This document shows, one piece after another, positions 7,740 to 16,695 of a stretch of DNA of 39,621 nucleotides. The stretch lies in the IMG/VR virus record IMGVR_UViG_3300004460_000357, positions 1 through 39,621 of that record, one strand, 5' to 3'. Both the position numbers and the translations under genes were made by a program. Each line of letters begins with the position of its first letter. Position 1 is the stretch's first letter. The notes under the pieces were generated by a model. That model was given only the letters and a program-made list of their open reading frames with translations. It did no database searches and was not told the DNA's origin. Source of the DNA: a virus.

Positions 7740-8348
7740 TTATACCTGCACCCAAATATCGTTATTGGCAATGTAAGTATACACTGCGCCAGAGCTAGCT
7801 GAAATATTACTCGAACTAGCGTTACTGAATTGCCCTGCGCCACCGCTTAAATGACTAATAGTAGTATTAGCATCTGTAACTAAAATTACTAATTTTGCGC
7901 CATTTCTCAAGGCACCTGTAGCGTTAGTAAAAACCGTACTAGAGCTATTAGCGGTTTCCACCGTGTCTGTACCAGTTACAATAAAAGTTGCCTGATTAGC
8001 GGTCCAAGTTTTTACTAAGCTGTGGTTTGCTGCTAATGCATTAACAAGTACCCATTGACCAGAGCCTGTGTCTGGATCAACATAACTATAGTCGTCTGCA
8101 ACTTCGTTAGCAGTTACATCGTACTGGTACAAGTTAATTACTGATCCGTTGTTAACAATTGCGTGCTTGTACTTAGTTGTGTCTAAAGCGCTAAGTAATG
8201 CAAACGAAGTAACAACCCAAGGTAAGTCAATTTGCGTAACGGATTGGCTGACAGATTGCCGCGTTTGATTAGTTACACCTTGACCTAAAGCTAAGTCTTC
8301 TTGTGTAATTAAAGCTTTTGTAATAGTTCGTTGCGTTCGTTGCGTCAT
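7740..8348 (-). CDS. Short tail protein sharing the tailspike anchor domain
   Basis: The 202-residue protein begins MTQRTQRTITKAL and shares with the next gene the blocks ITKALITQEDLALGQG, IDLPWVVTS, LDTxKY and GSGQWVL over about 110 residues. After that it has only a short Ser/Thr/Asn/Gly-rich beta domain (residues 115-202) in place of a beta-helix. It may be a tail fibre or an adaptor to which the larger spike is added. Alternatively it is a second, short receptor-binding protein. The shared domain shows that the two genes arose by duplication. Confidence 0.8.
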   Translation of the reverse strand: MTQRTQRTITKALITQEDLALGQGVTNQTRQSVSQSVTQIDLPWVVTSFALLSALDTTKYKHAIVNNGSVINLYQYDVTANEVADDYSYVDPDTGSGQWVLVNALAANHSLVKTWTANQATFIVTGTDTVETANSSSTVFTNATGALRNGAKLVILVTDANTTISHLSGGAGQFSNASSSNISASSGAVYTYIANNDIWVQV

Positions 8349-8353
8349 AGTAA

Positions 8354-11113
8354 TTACCGTAAGTCTATAAGTCTGCCATTGTCTAAGCCTATAGCTAAAA
8401 AGCCTTTATCAGCTAGAATGATTTTTTCTGTCTTAGTAAGAGGCGCTGCATTGGTTATATCTCTGCCAAGCAAAGCAGAGATTTCTTCCGCTTTTGCTAC
8501 ACGATGCATAGGAACTTCACGGCCCGCTACAGGTCGTCTACCAGGTCCACTTTTATAAAATTTTTGATTACGTTTATCTGTGAAGACTTTTAACCTAACT
8601 GGCACGTTGCCTTCAGATATTTCTTTAGCTGTCTCTGCTTGCAATCTTTTCATAGCTGCAGCTAGTTCTACATCATCGCCTATGTCTTTTAATACTTTGT
8701 TAGCTACAGTGCTATCCAGCGGGTCTTCTAAAAATTTGGCCGCTTTAGACACTAAAGCGCTAACGTCTGCTTGCGGTCCAGGCTTTGCCCTATTCATGAA
8801 TCGCCAAACATTATTAACAAAAGCCATTTTCATTTTACCACGAATAGTAGTTGCAATACCATCAGTAGAAGCTTCGCGCAAGTTCGGATTAACTTTAAAC
8901 AGTTCTCTGTCATTGCGATAGACATTAGAAAGCTCGTCTACAGCACGTTTAAGCTTTTGCGCTTTAGCAGAACTAAAGTTGTAGTATTTTAGCTCTTCTG
9001 CTAACTCAGTAAAATGTACTGCTTTAAAGCCTTCGCCGGAACCCGAAGAGTGCTTTTTACTTAGCTGTTCAATGATTTCGTTTTCTACTAAAGCTTTTGT
9101 TTTTACTGGTATTTTAGCTACAACATCAGCATAAGTGTCGTCTAAGTCTGGGCCATGCTTAACTAAAGCTCTAGCTACATCTTTAGGCGCAACACCAGGT
9201 TTAGTTACGGCTTTAAACAAGGCGTTCTTTTGCACCATTTTAAATTCACCGTATGCCTGGTTTACGTCTTTCCAGTCTTTTAGCCACTGTTTACCTTCTG
9301 GCGTTGCTTGCATAACACGAGCAATTTCTGAATCAACTTCTGCCCTTGCTTCTTTTATACCTTGGTCAGCAACAAACTTAGACTTGCTCGTAACTTTGTT
9401 AGCGTATTTAAACTCGTTTAAAAGTTCGCGTAAATCTAACAAATCGTTAAACGTTCGACTAGTGCTTTTTTGATCTATTTTGACTAAAACTCGCTGCAGC
9501 TTTTCTACAACAGCAGGGTCTGCTATTTCGTCAATTGTTTCTTCTAAAAGTGGTCTAACTGATTTATTAGTCAGGCTAAACTTGTACTCAGCTGGTACCA
9601 ATTCTGCACCAGATGCTTTTACAACTCCATAAGATGCTTTAACATTATCCGAATAATCTTTTAGCGCACTTCTTAGCTGAATACCTGTATCGTCTGTTGG
9701 ATTTTTTGCTGCCTGCAAAACAGTTTTAGCTCTTGCGTTTAAGTCTGCTCTAACTGTTAGCGCAGCTCTATTGTCGTTACGGGCTGCAGCCGCTACAATA
9801 GCTTCTCCGCCTGGTGTAGTTGTAGGCAAGGTAGCTAGTGCTTTTTCTTGCGCTGTTTTACCGGGTGCAGAAGTTTGGTTTAATTTTTCCCACCGCGTAA
9901 CTAATTCTTCTACTTGGTCATCATCTAAATAGCCTAAAGTGTCCTTAAGTGCAGCATATGCGCCAGCTGTGTTGTTATTGCGCACCGCATTATAAGCATG
10001 CCTCAAAGACTTCCAACTGCCTTGTATTAGTTTTGCTGTTGCTCCACCAGCTACTTCAAATACTGCGCCCATTTGTGCAGCACCAATAGCTTTTTCTAGC
10101 GCAACATTAGCGCTTAACTCTTCTTGCGCTGCAATAGCACTAGACAAATAGTCAATTTCTTCGCCGGCTACTACGCCAATGATACCGCCTAAAGCAATAG
10201 CTCCAAGCTTTGCATACGGATGTTTTACTGGCACTTTAGAGCCAGCTATAGCACCAGCAATGCCACCAGCTACTTCGTATTTAGACTTACCAATGCTTTG
10301 TAAAAAGCCGGGCGTTACTCGGTGTAAATTGCCTGCATTGTCGTATGCAAAAAACTCGCCTTCTTGATGCACTAATTGAATACCACGTTCTTCAGCAAGC
10401 GCTGCAATATTTTCTATATTTTGCGCTTGTATAGACCGCCACTCAGCATCTGCAGCATTGTCAAAATTGCTTTTAATCCACTTAAATGGTCGTTCGACAG
10501 AATTAAGTTCTTGCAAGTTAGCTAGTAGCTCTTTACTGTCTTGTCGCCAATTTTCTTCTCTTAATGCATGACTATAAATAGCGTCAATACCATCTTGTGA
10601 ACCTGGATTAGCCTTAATGTCTTTAGCTATTCGTAACACTTCTTTAGGCTCAAGATAATTACGAATGCGCTTTTCGTACTCTTCATCTGTTGGCGTTATA
10701 CCAGGTATACCAAATGATCCTGGCATATTTCGCATTTTGATAGGGTCATTAAAATTACCGTCTATATCGGTTGAAAATTTGCGGTAAGACTTTTGTACAG
10801 CTAATGGATTTGTTGTACTGGGTTTAGCAAAAAAGTCTGGATCAGTAACTATTAGTTGTGCTTTATTCGCAATGTACGCATCTTGTTGTTCTTGTGTAAT
10901 CCCTTGATCAGTTGCTTTAGCCCTAAATGCAATTTCGTCAAAACCTTCTTGTGGTACTGTAATAGACGACGGCGTAGACGTTGGTGCTGCAACTTCTGTA
11001 GTAGCGTTTTCAACTGGCGCTGTCACTTTGGTAGCCAAATAAGCGTCTTGATCTACAGCACTAATACCTTGCTCTGTAGCTTTAGCTCTAAACGCATCTT
11101 CATTAAAATCCAT
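8354..11113 (-). CDS. Large internal virion (DNA ejection) protein
   Basis: The 919-residue protein opens with two imperfect copies of an AFRAKATxQGI...QDAYxxxK motif (residues about 7-28 and 62-83), spaced by a Pro/Thr/Val-rich linker. A glycine-rich hydrophobic stretch near residues 280-320 (GGIAGAIAGSK, GAIALGGIIGVVAGEE) resembles a glycine zipper able to insert in membranes. The rest is long charged helices. This composition fits the largest ejection protein of podoviruses, which crosses the envelope with the DNA. I see no lytic transglycosylase motif. It overlaps the portal gene by 1 nt. Confidence 0.7.
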   Translation of the reverse strand: MDFNEDAFRAKATEQGISAVDQDAYLATKVTAPVENATTEVAAPTSTPSSITVPQEGFDEIAFRAKATDQGITQEQQDAYIANKAQLIVTDPDFFAKPSTTNPLAVQKSYRKFSTDIDGNFNDPIKMRNMPGSFGIPGITPTDEEYEKRIRNYLEPKEVLRIAKDIKANPGSQDGIDAIYSHALREENWRQDSKELLANLQELNSVERPFKWIKSNFDNAADAEWRSIQAQNIENIAALAEERGIQLVHQEGEFFAYDNAGNLHRVTPGFLQSIGKSKYEVAGGIAGAIAGSKVPVKHPYAKLGAIALGGIIGVVAGEEIDYLSSAIAAQEELSANVALEKAIGAAQMGAVFEVAGGATAKLIQGSWKSLRHAYNAVRNNNTAGAYAALKDTLGYLDDDQVEELVTRWEKLNQTSAPGKTAQEKALATLPTTTPGGEAIVAAAARNDNRAALTVRADLNARAKTVLQAAKNPTDDTGIQLRSALKDYSDNVKASYGVVKASGAELVPAEYKFSLTNKSVRPLLEETIDEIADPAVVEKLQRVLVKIDQKSTSRTFNDLLDLRELLNEFKYANKVTSKSKFVADQGIKEARAEVDSEIARVMQATPEGKQWLKDWKDVNQAYGEFKMVQKNALFKAVTKPGVAPKDVARALVKHGPDLDDTYADVVAKIPVKTKALVENEIIEQLSKKHSSGSGEGFKAVHFTELAEELKYYNFSSAKAQKLKRAVDELSNVYRNDRELFKVNPNLREASTDGIATTIRGKMKMAFVNNVWRFMNRAKPGPQADVSALVSKAAKFLEDPLDSTVANKVLKDIGDDVELAAAMKRLQAETAKEISEGNVPVRLKVFTDKRNQKFYKSGPGRRPVAGREVPMHRVAKAEEISALLGRDITNAAPLTKTEKIILADKGFLAIGLDNGRLIDLR

Positions 11114-12954
11114 TACACCGCCTCATTAGTATTAGTTGGCAATTTAGTATCTTGGCCGTGTGAACCTTGAGAAGCTGAAGTAACACCTTGAGCTAATTGT
11201 GCTGCGGCTTCTTCCATTGTTGCATTACCACCTAGCATTTCAGCTGTTTGCTGTAACACTCGCGCAACTTCTGGGCTATACTTCGTTTTAAAAGTACGAA
11301 GCATTAAGCTACTTACAGCAAAGAAGCCGGCTGGATTAACTTGCGCTAACATTTGTCCAACATTACCAGACATGACTTGTTCTAGCATTAGCTGTGTGCG
11401 TTCATCTTCATCGTTGTAAGCAACACTTTCAATTGTAATGTCAAAATCTGTAAAAGCAAATTCCGTACCTTCTTCTGGTATTGGTGCAAATATTAGCTGA
11501 CCATTATCATCTGTTGCAGGTTCGTTCGTTTCTGGGTCATATACTTGTTCAAACATCGGCACCATGATTGGTTGCCCCGTTTGATCCATTTGGCCATTCC
11601 ACATTGTTTCTGGCTTATTCAGCTCCACATAGCGACCGCCAACAAGTTCATCAGTAACCCTTAATACTTGATTAGCTGTAAAATACTGTTTAGCCAGATG
11701 AACCACGTCGCGACCTAGGAGCTCAAAAAAGGCTTCAATACGGACAGTTAAATAACGTAAAGCCATAACAGTTGCGTTTTGCTGTAGTTTGACTTTTCTG
11801 CCGGAATCTGAAGCATATGCCATACCTAAAAAGCTATCGTTTACACTAAGAACGCGTTGAATGCGGTCAAAAGCTCTGTCAATAACTGCGTACTGTTCTA
11901 AAGCGTCTCTAGCTAAGTTTTCAATACGTAGCCCTTTAAGCGATTTAACTTGTATTACGCCGTTAACTCTATTAAAAGCATCAATAAAGTCAGGTAAATC
12001 AGAAGATAAAGCATTTTCTTCTACAAAAGCTTTTTGCGTATTAATCATTAACTGCAGCTTAACTAATGCTTGATTGATTGCTTTTTGTGACTCTTTAACT
12101 TCACGAAAAATACCGTAGTATTCAGTATTACTAGAGGTATGTAATTTCACTACACGGTAAGGCCATTTAACTTCTTTATACGTAATTTCTTTACGCTCTA
12201 GCTCAACTTCACCAGACCACCATACAGTCCAACGTTTACCATTGTCGTCTTCTACTACAGTTTGTACAACTAAGTAATTATTAAACACTCTATACCGACC
12301 TTGAAATTGATCACCGTGAGTGTACTCAAATTCTGCTTCTTCTACTTCGAGAAAATTATAGTATTCTTGTAGCTTGTCTAACTTGGCTTTGCCCCAAACT
12401 TTTACGATAACTTCTTCAGGCACCCACTTAAAACGGTGTAAAAATCGTGCGTCTTCATAATTACGATCAGTACTCATAGGGTCTAGAACTAATTCGTAGT
12501 CATAAACTTGGTTTAACTCTATGTTGTAAAGCGGACGATTAAACTGATCTCGTTTACCAGTATAAACGGGTTCTACTTGACACGCCATTAAGCCAGAAAT
12601 CATACCGCATAGCTTAACTTCATCACCTTCAGTTGCCATACGATTGTGATTAAACACTGCATTGATAGTGTCAGTCATAAGACTAGCTATAGTCTGATCA
12701 TTTTGCTGCGTAGGTTCCGCTCTAACGGTGTTTACTACTGTAGAGTAATAACCGACTAACATTCTGGCAAATAACTTTATAACATTAAAAGTTTCTTTTG
12801 GCTGACCGCGATTTTCAAGTATATTTAATTGGTCTTGTGTCCACTGACGATTATGGTACATATTCCATATTTCGTCTGCTTCTACGCGAGATTCCCAAAA
12901 TGCTTCATAACCCATTGTAAATGAGTCTTTTAATGTTTGAATGTCAGTTTTCAT
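11113..12954 (-). CDS. Portal protein, P22-like
   Basis: The 613-residue protein matches P22-type portals: an N-terminal helix pair with WTQDQLNILENRGQP and NVIKLFARMLVGYY, a central wing region (YDYELVLDPMS, EDARFLHRFKWV), and a core region with SQKAINQALVKLQLMINTQ and LGMAYASDSGRKVKLQQNAT, then an acidic/Gln-rich C terminus. It forms the dodecameric DNA gate of the capsid. The gene lies far from terminase and capsid genes, between two ejection-protein genes, which is not the usual portal-scaffold-capsid order. Confidence 0.85.
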   Translation of the reverse strand: MKTDIQTLKDSFTMGYEAFWESRVEADEIWNMYHNRQWTQDQLNILENRGQPKETFNVIKLFARMLVGYYSTVVNTVRAEPTQQNDQTIASLMTDTINAVFNHNRMATEGDEVKLCGMISGLMACQVEPVYTGKRDQFNRPLYNIELNQVYDYELVLDPMSTDRNYEDARFLHRFKWVPEEVIVKVWGKAKLDKLQEYYNFLEVEEAEFEYTHGDQFQGRYRVFNNYLVVQTVVEDDNGKRWTVWWSGEVELERKEITYKEVKWPYRVVKLHTSSNTEYYGIFREVKESQKAINQALVKLQLMINTQKAFVEENALSSDLPDFIDAFNRVNGVIQVKSLKGLRIENLARDALEQYAVIDRAFDRIQRVLSVNDSFLGMAYASDSGRKVKLQQNATVMALRYLTVRIEAFFELLGRDVVHLAKQYFTANQVLRVTDELVGGRYVELNKPETMWNGQMDQTGQPIMVPMFEQVYDPETNEPATDDNGQLIFAPIPEEGTEFAFTDFDITIESVAYNDEDERTQLMLEQVMSGNVGQMLAQVNPAGFFAVSSLMLRTFKTKYSPEVARVLQQTAEMLGGNATMEEAAAQLAQGVTSASQGSHGQDTKLPTNTNEAV

Positions 12955-14444
12955 TATTGTGATACCTCTGCAGCTATTGCATCAAGCTTAGACATTACGT
13001 CTTCATTCAATACTGTAGATGGCTCTGTTTTTGACTGTTTAGCTGGAATAACGTCAGGAGTAGATTTATCCATGGTAGAAATAAACCTGATACGTTCTTC
13101 TAACCCGTCAATTATATTTTCCAACGATTCTTTATCGCGGCCAACTCTAAAATGCATTATATAACTATTATTAGTATCTAGTAACGCCTGCATTTCGCCT
13201 TGTAACTGTGACAAAGCAGTTTTAAACTGAACTAGCACTGGTCCAGTTTGCTGCTTTAAATCGCCAAATTGATCCTGGAACGCTTTCATTTCACCTTCAG
13301 TTAATACTGAACCGTACAAAGCGTTACGAAGTATATTTCTATAAGCAGAATAAGCAGAAGTAGCTTCTACACCGTCTACTTTGTCACGCACGTATTTTTC
13401 TACGTCATTACTAAAACGGTCTATAATGCCTGTTTCTTTGTCTGTAATTTTAGTTGCAGGATCGCCAATAGCTATTAATTGTTTAATTTGACCAACTTTT
13501 TTCTTTTCTGCTGCAGATAGTTTAAGATTACCTACTTGCTCCATGCGCTCAATTTTGGCTTCAAAAGTTCGACGTACTTTAGGATCATTCATGGATAAGT
13601 CAAAATAGTCTTTGCCAAACCTAGTTTCTGCTAAACCGTCTATTGAGTCGCGTACAGTGTCTACTTCGTCAATATTTTTACTTACTGCAGTTTGTCTGTC
13701 TCTAACAACTATGTTATTAAATAACTCATTGTATCGCTCTAAACCTTCTGGTGTATCTTTGCTTAAACCTTCTTCTTGCAACAAGCGTTCAGCTTCACGC
13801 TCGTCTTGCGTGCCGCTACCGCCAGAGCCACGGCGTAGTAAAGCAATAATTTCTGCTCTCTCTCGTTGCTGTTTTAACTCTCGCTCACTAGCGTACCTAG
13901 TATAACCTGTACCACCTTTAAGCTTGTCTACAGATCGTATACTAGTAGTACCATCAATATCAGTAACGCGAACAAATGCACCTTTAGCCGCTGGATTAGC
14001 TAATACTGCGTTTGAATCAAAACCGAGGCGCTCTAATTCTAATTTGTCGCCGTCATTCAAATTGTCTATTCTAGCAATACTACTTAGAGGTCCTGTAGGC
14101 AGTCCACTAGATTTTAAATCTTGAACTAGTGTTGTTAAATGCCTAGCGTCATTGTCAGAAGAAAACCGATCAAAAGCGTCAAAAGTACGCGACTTAACAG
14201 TTGACTGCAGTAACGTTTTATTTTGTTCACGTAGCTTAACTAGCTCTTGCTGTGCAATTTCATTTTGTACGCCAAACATTTCTTCTGTAGGTTCCGTAGC
14301 CTGAAGTGCACGTAATCGCTGATCTTGTTCTTCTTTTACACTTCTAGCTTTTGCACGTTCAGCAGCACGCTCAGGGCTGCTATTTCTAGCTATTCCCTGA
14401 GTTAACGCACTTGAGATGACTGATGTAGTTAAGTTATCTGGCAT
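12954..14444 (-). CDS. Putative internal virion/ejection protein, coiled-coil rich
   Basis: The 496-residue protein is strongly helical and charged, with Gln/Glu/Arg-rich heptad stretches (residues about 25-80 and 200-240) and no hydrophobic segment. A glycine-rich hinge (RRGSGGSG) is near residue 210. I recognise no catalytic motif. Position between a short ejection-type protein and the portal, and its composition, suggest a structural or ejected virion protein. The start overlaps nothing; a GATC-containing 10-nt spacer separates it from the gene upstream, and it ends 1 nt into the portal gene. Confidence 0.6.
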   Translation of the reverse strand: MPDNLTTSVISSALTQGIARNSSPERAAERAKARSVKEEQDQRLRALQATEPTEEMFGVQNEIAQQELVKLREQNKTLLQSTVKSRTFDAFDRFSSDNDARHLTTLVQDLKSSGLPTGPLSSIARIDNLNDGDKLELERLGFDSNAVLANPAAKGAFVRVTDIDGTTSIRSVDKLKGGTGYTRYASERELKQQRERAEIIALLRRGSGGSGTQDEREAERLLQEEGLSKDTPEGLERYNELFNNIVVRDRQTAVSKNIDEVDTVRDSIDGLAETRFGKDYFDLSMNDPKVRRTFEAKIERMEQVGNLKLSAAEKKKVGQIKQLIAIGDPATKITDKETGIIDRFSNDVEKYVRDKVDGVEATSAYSAYRNILRNALYGSVLTEGEMKAFQDQFGDLKQQTGPVLVQFKTALSQLQGEMQALLDTNNSYIMHFRVGRDKESLENIIDGLEERIRFISTMDKSTPDVIPAKQSKTEPSTVLNEDVMSKLDAIAAEVSQ

Positions 14445-14454
14445 AGTAGTGATC

Positions 14455-15108
14455 CTAAGCCGTACTGGCAGCTGTTGTATTATTTGGATTGCCCATTGGC
14501 GCGCCTACTGTTGTAGTACCAGTAGGCCTATCTAATATAGCTTGTAGTGCATCAAAAGTAGAATCAACTGCAGCTCCTGTAGCTTGCCCAGCTGCTCGCG
14601 TAGCTAACCTAGAATCTGCACTAAGTTGTGCTGTTCTACTTGACAACGCCTGTTGCACATTATTAGCCGGGTTTTGACCTAGGCCAATTTGTAAAAACTC
14701 TTGTTGTACTTGGGCACTTTTTATTGGTGCTTCGGCACGAATGCGTGCGCGTTCAGAAGCAGAATTTATTGCAACATCTCTTTCAATATCTGCAGCTAAA
14801 CCTGAAGTGGCAATGCCTCGCTGTTCTAATGTTGTTCTTAACCCATCTAAAGCCTGCGCTTTTTCTTGCTCAAATGCTTGTAGCCCTTGAGTTTCTAAAA
14901 ACGCTGGTGTTAAAGCTTCATAATAATCAGACAGATTAGTTTGAATATCACCAAACGCGTCTAACCAATCGTTATACTGTGCTTGCGCAAAGCCTAAGTC
15001 GTTACTAGCTGCATTTGCAGCTGACTTCCTGGCTTTACTTGCGCTATTAGAAGACACTGCTGCGCCTACAACGGCTGAACCCGCTACTGCTACTGCTACC
15101 CAAGCCAC
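14455..15108 (-). CDS. Putative short ejection protein (P22 gp7/T7 gp14-like)
   Basis: The 217-residue protein has an Ala/Val/Gly-rich hydrophobic N terminus (MAWVAVAVAGSAVVGAAV) followed by Ala-rich amphipathic helices (SASKARKSAANAASND, EQEKAQALDGLR, NSASERARIRAEAPIKSAQVQ). This layout is typical of the small internal virion proteins that are first to be ejected. The C terminus is Pro/Gly/Thr/Asn-rich and probably disordered. It starts 1 nt after the stop of the cupin-like gene. Confidence 0.65.
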   Translation of the reverse strand: MAWVAVAVAGSAVVGAAVSSNSASKARKSAANAASNDLGFAQAQYNDWLDAFGDIQTNLSDYYEALTPAFLETQGLQAFEQEKAQALDGLRTTLEQRGIATSGLAADIERDVAINSASERARIRAEAPIKSAQVQQEFLQIGLGQNPANNVQQALSSRTAQLSADSRLATRAAGQATGAAVDSTFDALQAILDRPTGTTTVGAPMGNPNNTTAASTA

Positions 15109-15471
15109 CTAGCTATCCTCCACAGTGTTAGCTTCTATAACAGCTAAATCTGTTTCTTCTGTTACATGAATTGTCATATATTTAACTTTTGTATTGGCAA
15201 ATACTGCACGTTTATCACCTTTTAAAGCATGAATAACATACGGTGCTTTGTATGTTGCTGTACCATATTTTGAAGTGACAGTACAAGTACCTTCTAGTAA
15301 AATAGACAGATGATTTGTTTTGTGAAACTTACCTATAACTGTATCACCAGCTTCAATAGTACACACTCTGCCATATACACCGTCAGAAAAGAAATGATCC
15401 AAATGGCACTCTATTTGTGGCATCTGGCTTAACGTGTCTTGCAGTCTGTTTATTTCAGTAGATTTAGTCAT
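15109..15471 (-). CDS. Cupin-fold protein in the virion operon
   Basis: The 120-residue protein fits a single cupin barrel: GDTVIGKFHKTNHLSILLEG (residues about 42-61) resembles cupin motif 1 with spaced His residues, and YKAPYVIHALKGDKRAVFA resembles motif 2 with one His. The set of metal ligands is incomplete compared with enzymatic cupins, so a structural or sensing role is as likely as catalysis. Similar small cupin-like genes occur among structural genes of marine podoviruses. It lies between a tail-type protein and the ejection proteins. Confidence 0.65.
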   Translation of the reverse strand: MTKSTEINRLQDTLSQMPQIECHLDHFFSDGVYGRVCTIEAGDTVIGKFHKTNHLSILLEGTCTVTSKYGTATYKAPYVIHALKGDKRAVFANTKVKYMTIHVTEETDLAVIEANTVEDS

Positions 15472-15477
15472 AATAGA

Positions 15478-16266
15478 TTACTTATTTATGTCTGCAAAGA
15501 AATCAAAAAAAGACGAATTAACTGCAGTTCCATTGGAAGACGAAATTGCTGTTACTAATATGTCATGCTTTGGCGGTACAATAATAAATGGTTTAAACTC
15601 TATGGTAGCTTGAGAAGACGTATTTCTAGATGACATTAATAATCTTGTACGCAAATGTTCTCCACATGCATTAAATTTTAACCTAAAATCAACAGCAGCT
15701 GCTTGTTGTCTATTAACAAATGCATCCCAGCGTGTTATAACGAAATAGTTATCACTAGACACAGTTGTGCTAGCTTTTAATGTACTTTGTGCATCACTGT
15801 CCATTGTGCCGTGCCAAAAGTCTAAATCAGATGGAATACCGTTACTAATAGCAGTATCTTCATAAACATACACATCCCCTGCTGTAGCGCTAACGCTTAT
15901 ATTGTTAAGCCTAGTTACCCTAAATAAAGGCGTAGATAACACTACTTTGTTTTGACCGTTTAATGTTACATCCTGTGTGTTAAATGAAATAGTGGCATCT
16001 ACGTTTAAAACCATGCCTTCTACTGAAATAGTTTGTACGTCACTTGCGTTTGTGCTACTAATGGTGTCTATAGTATTGTCTGCAGGTAAAAGTTCTGTTC
16101 TAGACAGAACATTAACAGATGTTTCAGAAGTGCCTATAGCTTCAGCTCTGCCAAATTTGTGCAACGATTTTCGATTAATCGTTACTTCATCACCATAAGT
16201 AGCGAGTATCTCTTGTCTGACAAAATCGAACCAATTGTCAGCATATGGTAATCTTTGTTCTGCCAT
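15478..16266 (-). CDS. Putative virion structural protein
   Basis: The 262-residue protein is not recognised. It starts with aromatic MAEQRLPYADNWFDFVRQEI and is otherwise beta-rich with many Ser, Thr, Asn and Val residues, like phage tail or head-surface proteins. A segment FKPFIIVPPKHDILVTA occurs near residue 230. Its place between the tail-tube gene pair and the cupin-like gene makes a tail or neck component likely. Confidence 0.6.
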   Translation of the reverse strand: MAEQRLPYADNWFDFVRQEILATYGDEVTINRKSLHKFGRAEAIGTSETSVNVLSRTELLPADNTIDTISSTNASDVQTISVEGMVLNVDATISFNTQDVTLNGQNKVVLSTPLFRVTRLNNISVSATAGDVYVYEDTAISNGIPSDLDFWHGTMDSDAQSTLKASTTVSSDNYFVITRWDAFVNRQQAAAVDFRLKFNACGEHLRTRLLMSSRNTSSQATIEFKPFIIVPPKHDILVTAISSSNGTAVNSSFFDFFADINK

Positions 16267-16272
16267 AATAAT

Positions 16273-16695
16273 TTACTCTATAATGTTTACAGCGCGTAAG
16301 GCTGCAAATAGTGAATCTAATGTAGCACCAACAGTTTCAACTTCATCTGCAATAGCTTGCACTTCAGCTTGTACATACGCACCCGATATTGTTGGTGCAG
16401 TATACGCAATGTCAGTAATGGTAACACCTGATTGATAGCTAACAATACTGTCTCGAATTACGTTTAAATCATCTCGTATAGCGTCTAAAGCGCTTTCAAA
16501 ATCAGACACAGCTTCAGATAATGATGCTAATGTTTGTTGCGTCAATTGCTCTGCCGTACCTGCTTCTTCGTAGCCTACTGCACCACGGTAACCTAAAACT
16601 AAATCTAACTGCTCTACTAGTTTTACGGCAAACGCTCTAACCTGTTTAAATTCTTGGAACTTAGTTGGCACGCTAACTATTGTTTGATTAGCCAT
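16273..16695 (-). CDS. Small helical structural protein
   Basis: The 140-residue protein starts MANQTIVSVP at an ATG that overlaps the stop of the preceding tail gene by 8 nt. A TTG further upstream would add five residues (MMVML) and is not preferred. It is predicted to be mostly helical, with two long segments (LTQQTLASLSEAVSDFESALDAI and VQAEVQAIADEVETVGATLDSLF) in heptad-like register, so it may be a trimeric coiled-coil tail needle or fibre. No family is recognised. Confidence 0.6.
   Translation of the reverse strand: MANQTIVSVPTKFQEFKQVRAFAVKLVEQLDLVLGYRGAVGYEEAGTAEQLTQQTLASLSEAVSDFESALDAIRDDLNVIRDSIVSYQSGVTITDIAYTAPTISGAYVQAEVQAIADEVETVGATLDSLFAALRAVNIIE

Noticed and set aside
7736-7843. 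36-residue extension of the tailspike
   Set aside because: It overlaps the end of the preceding gene, has hydrophobic low-quality sequence, and the true start is fixed by alignment with the paralogous anchor domain.
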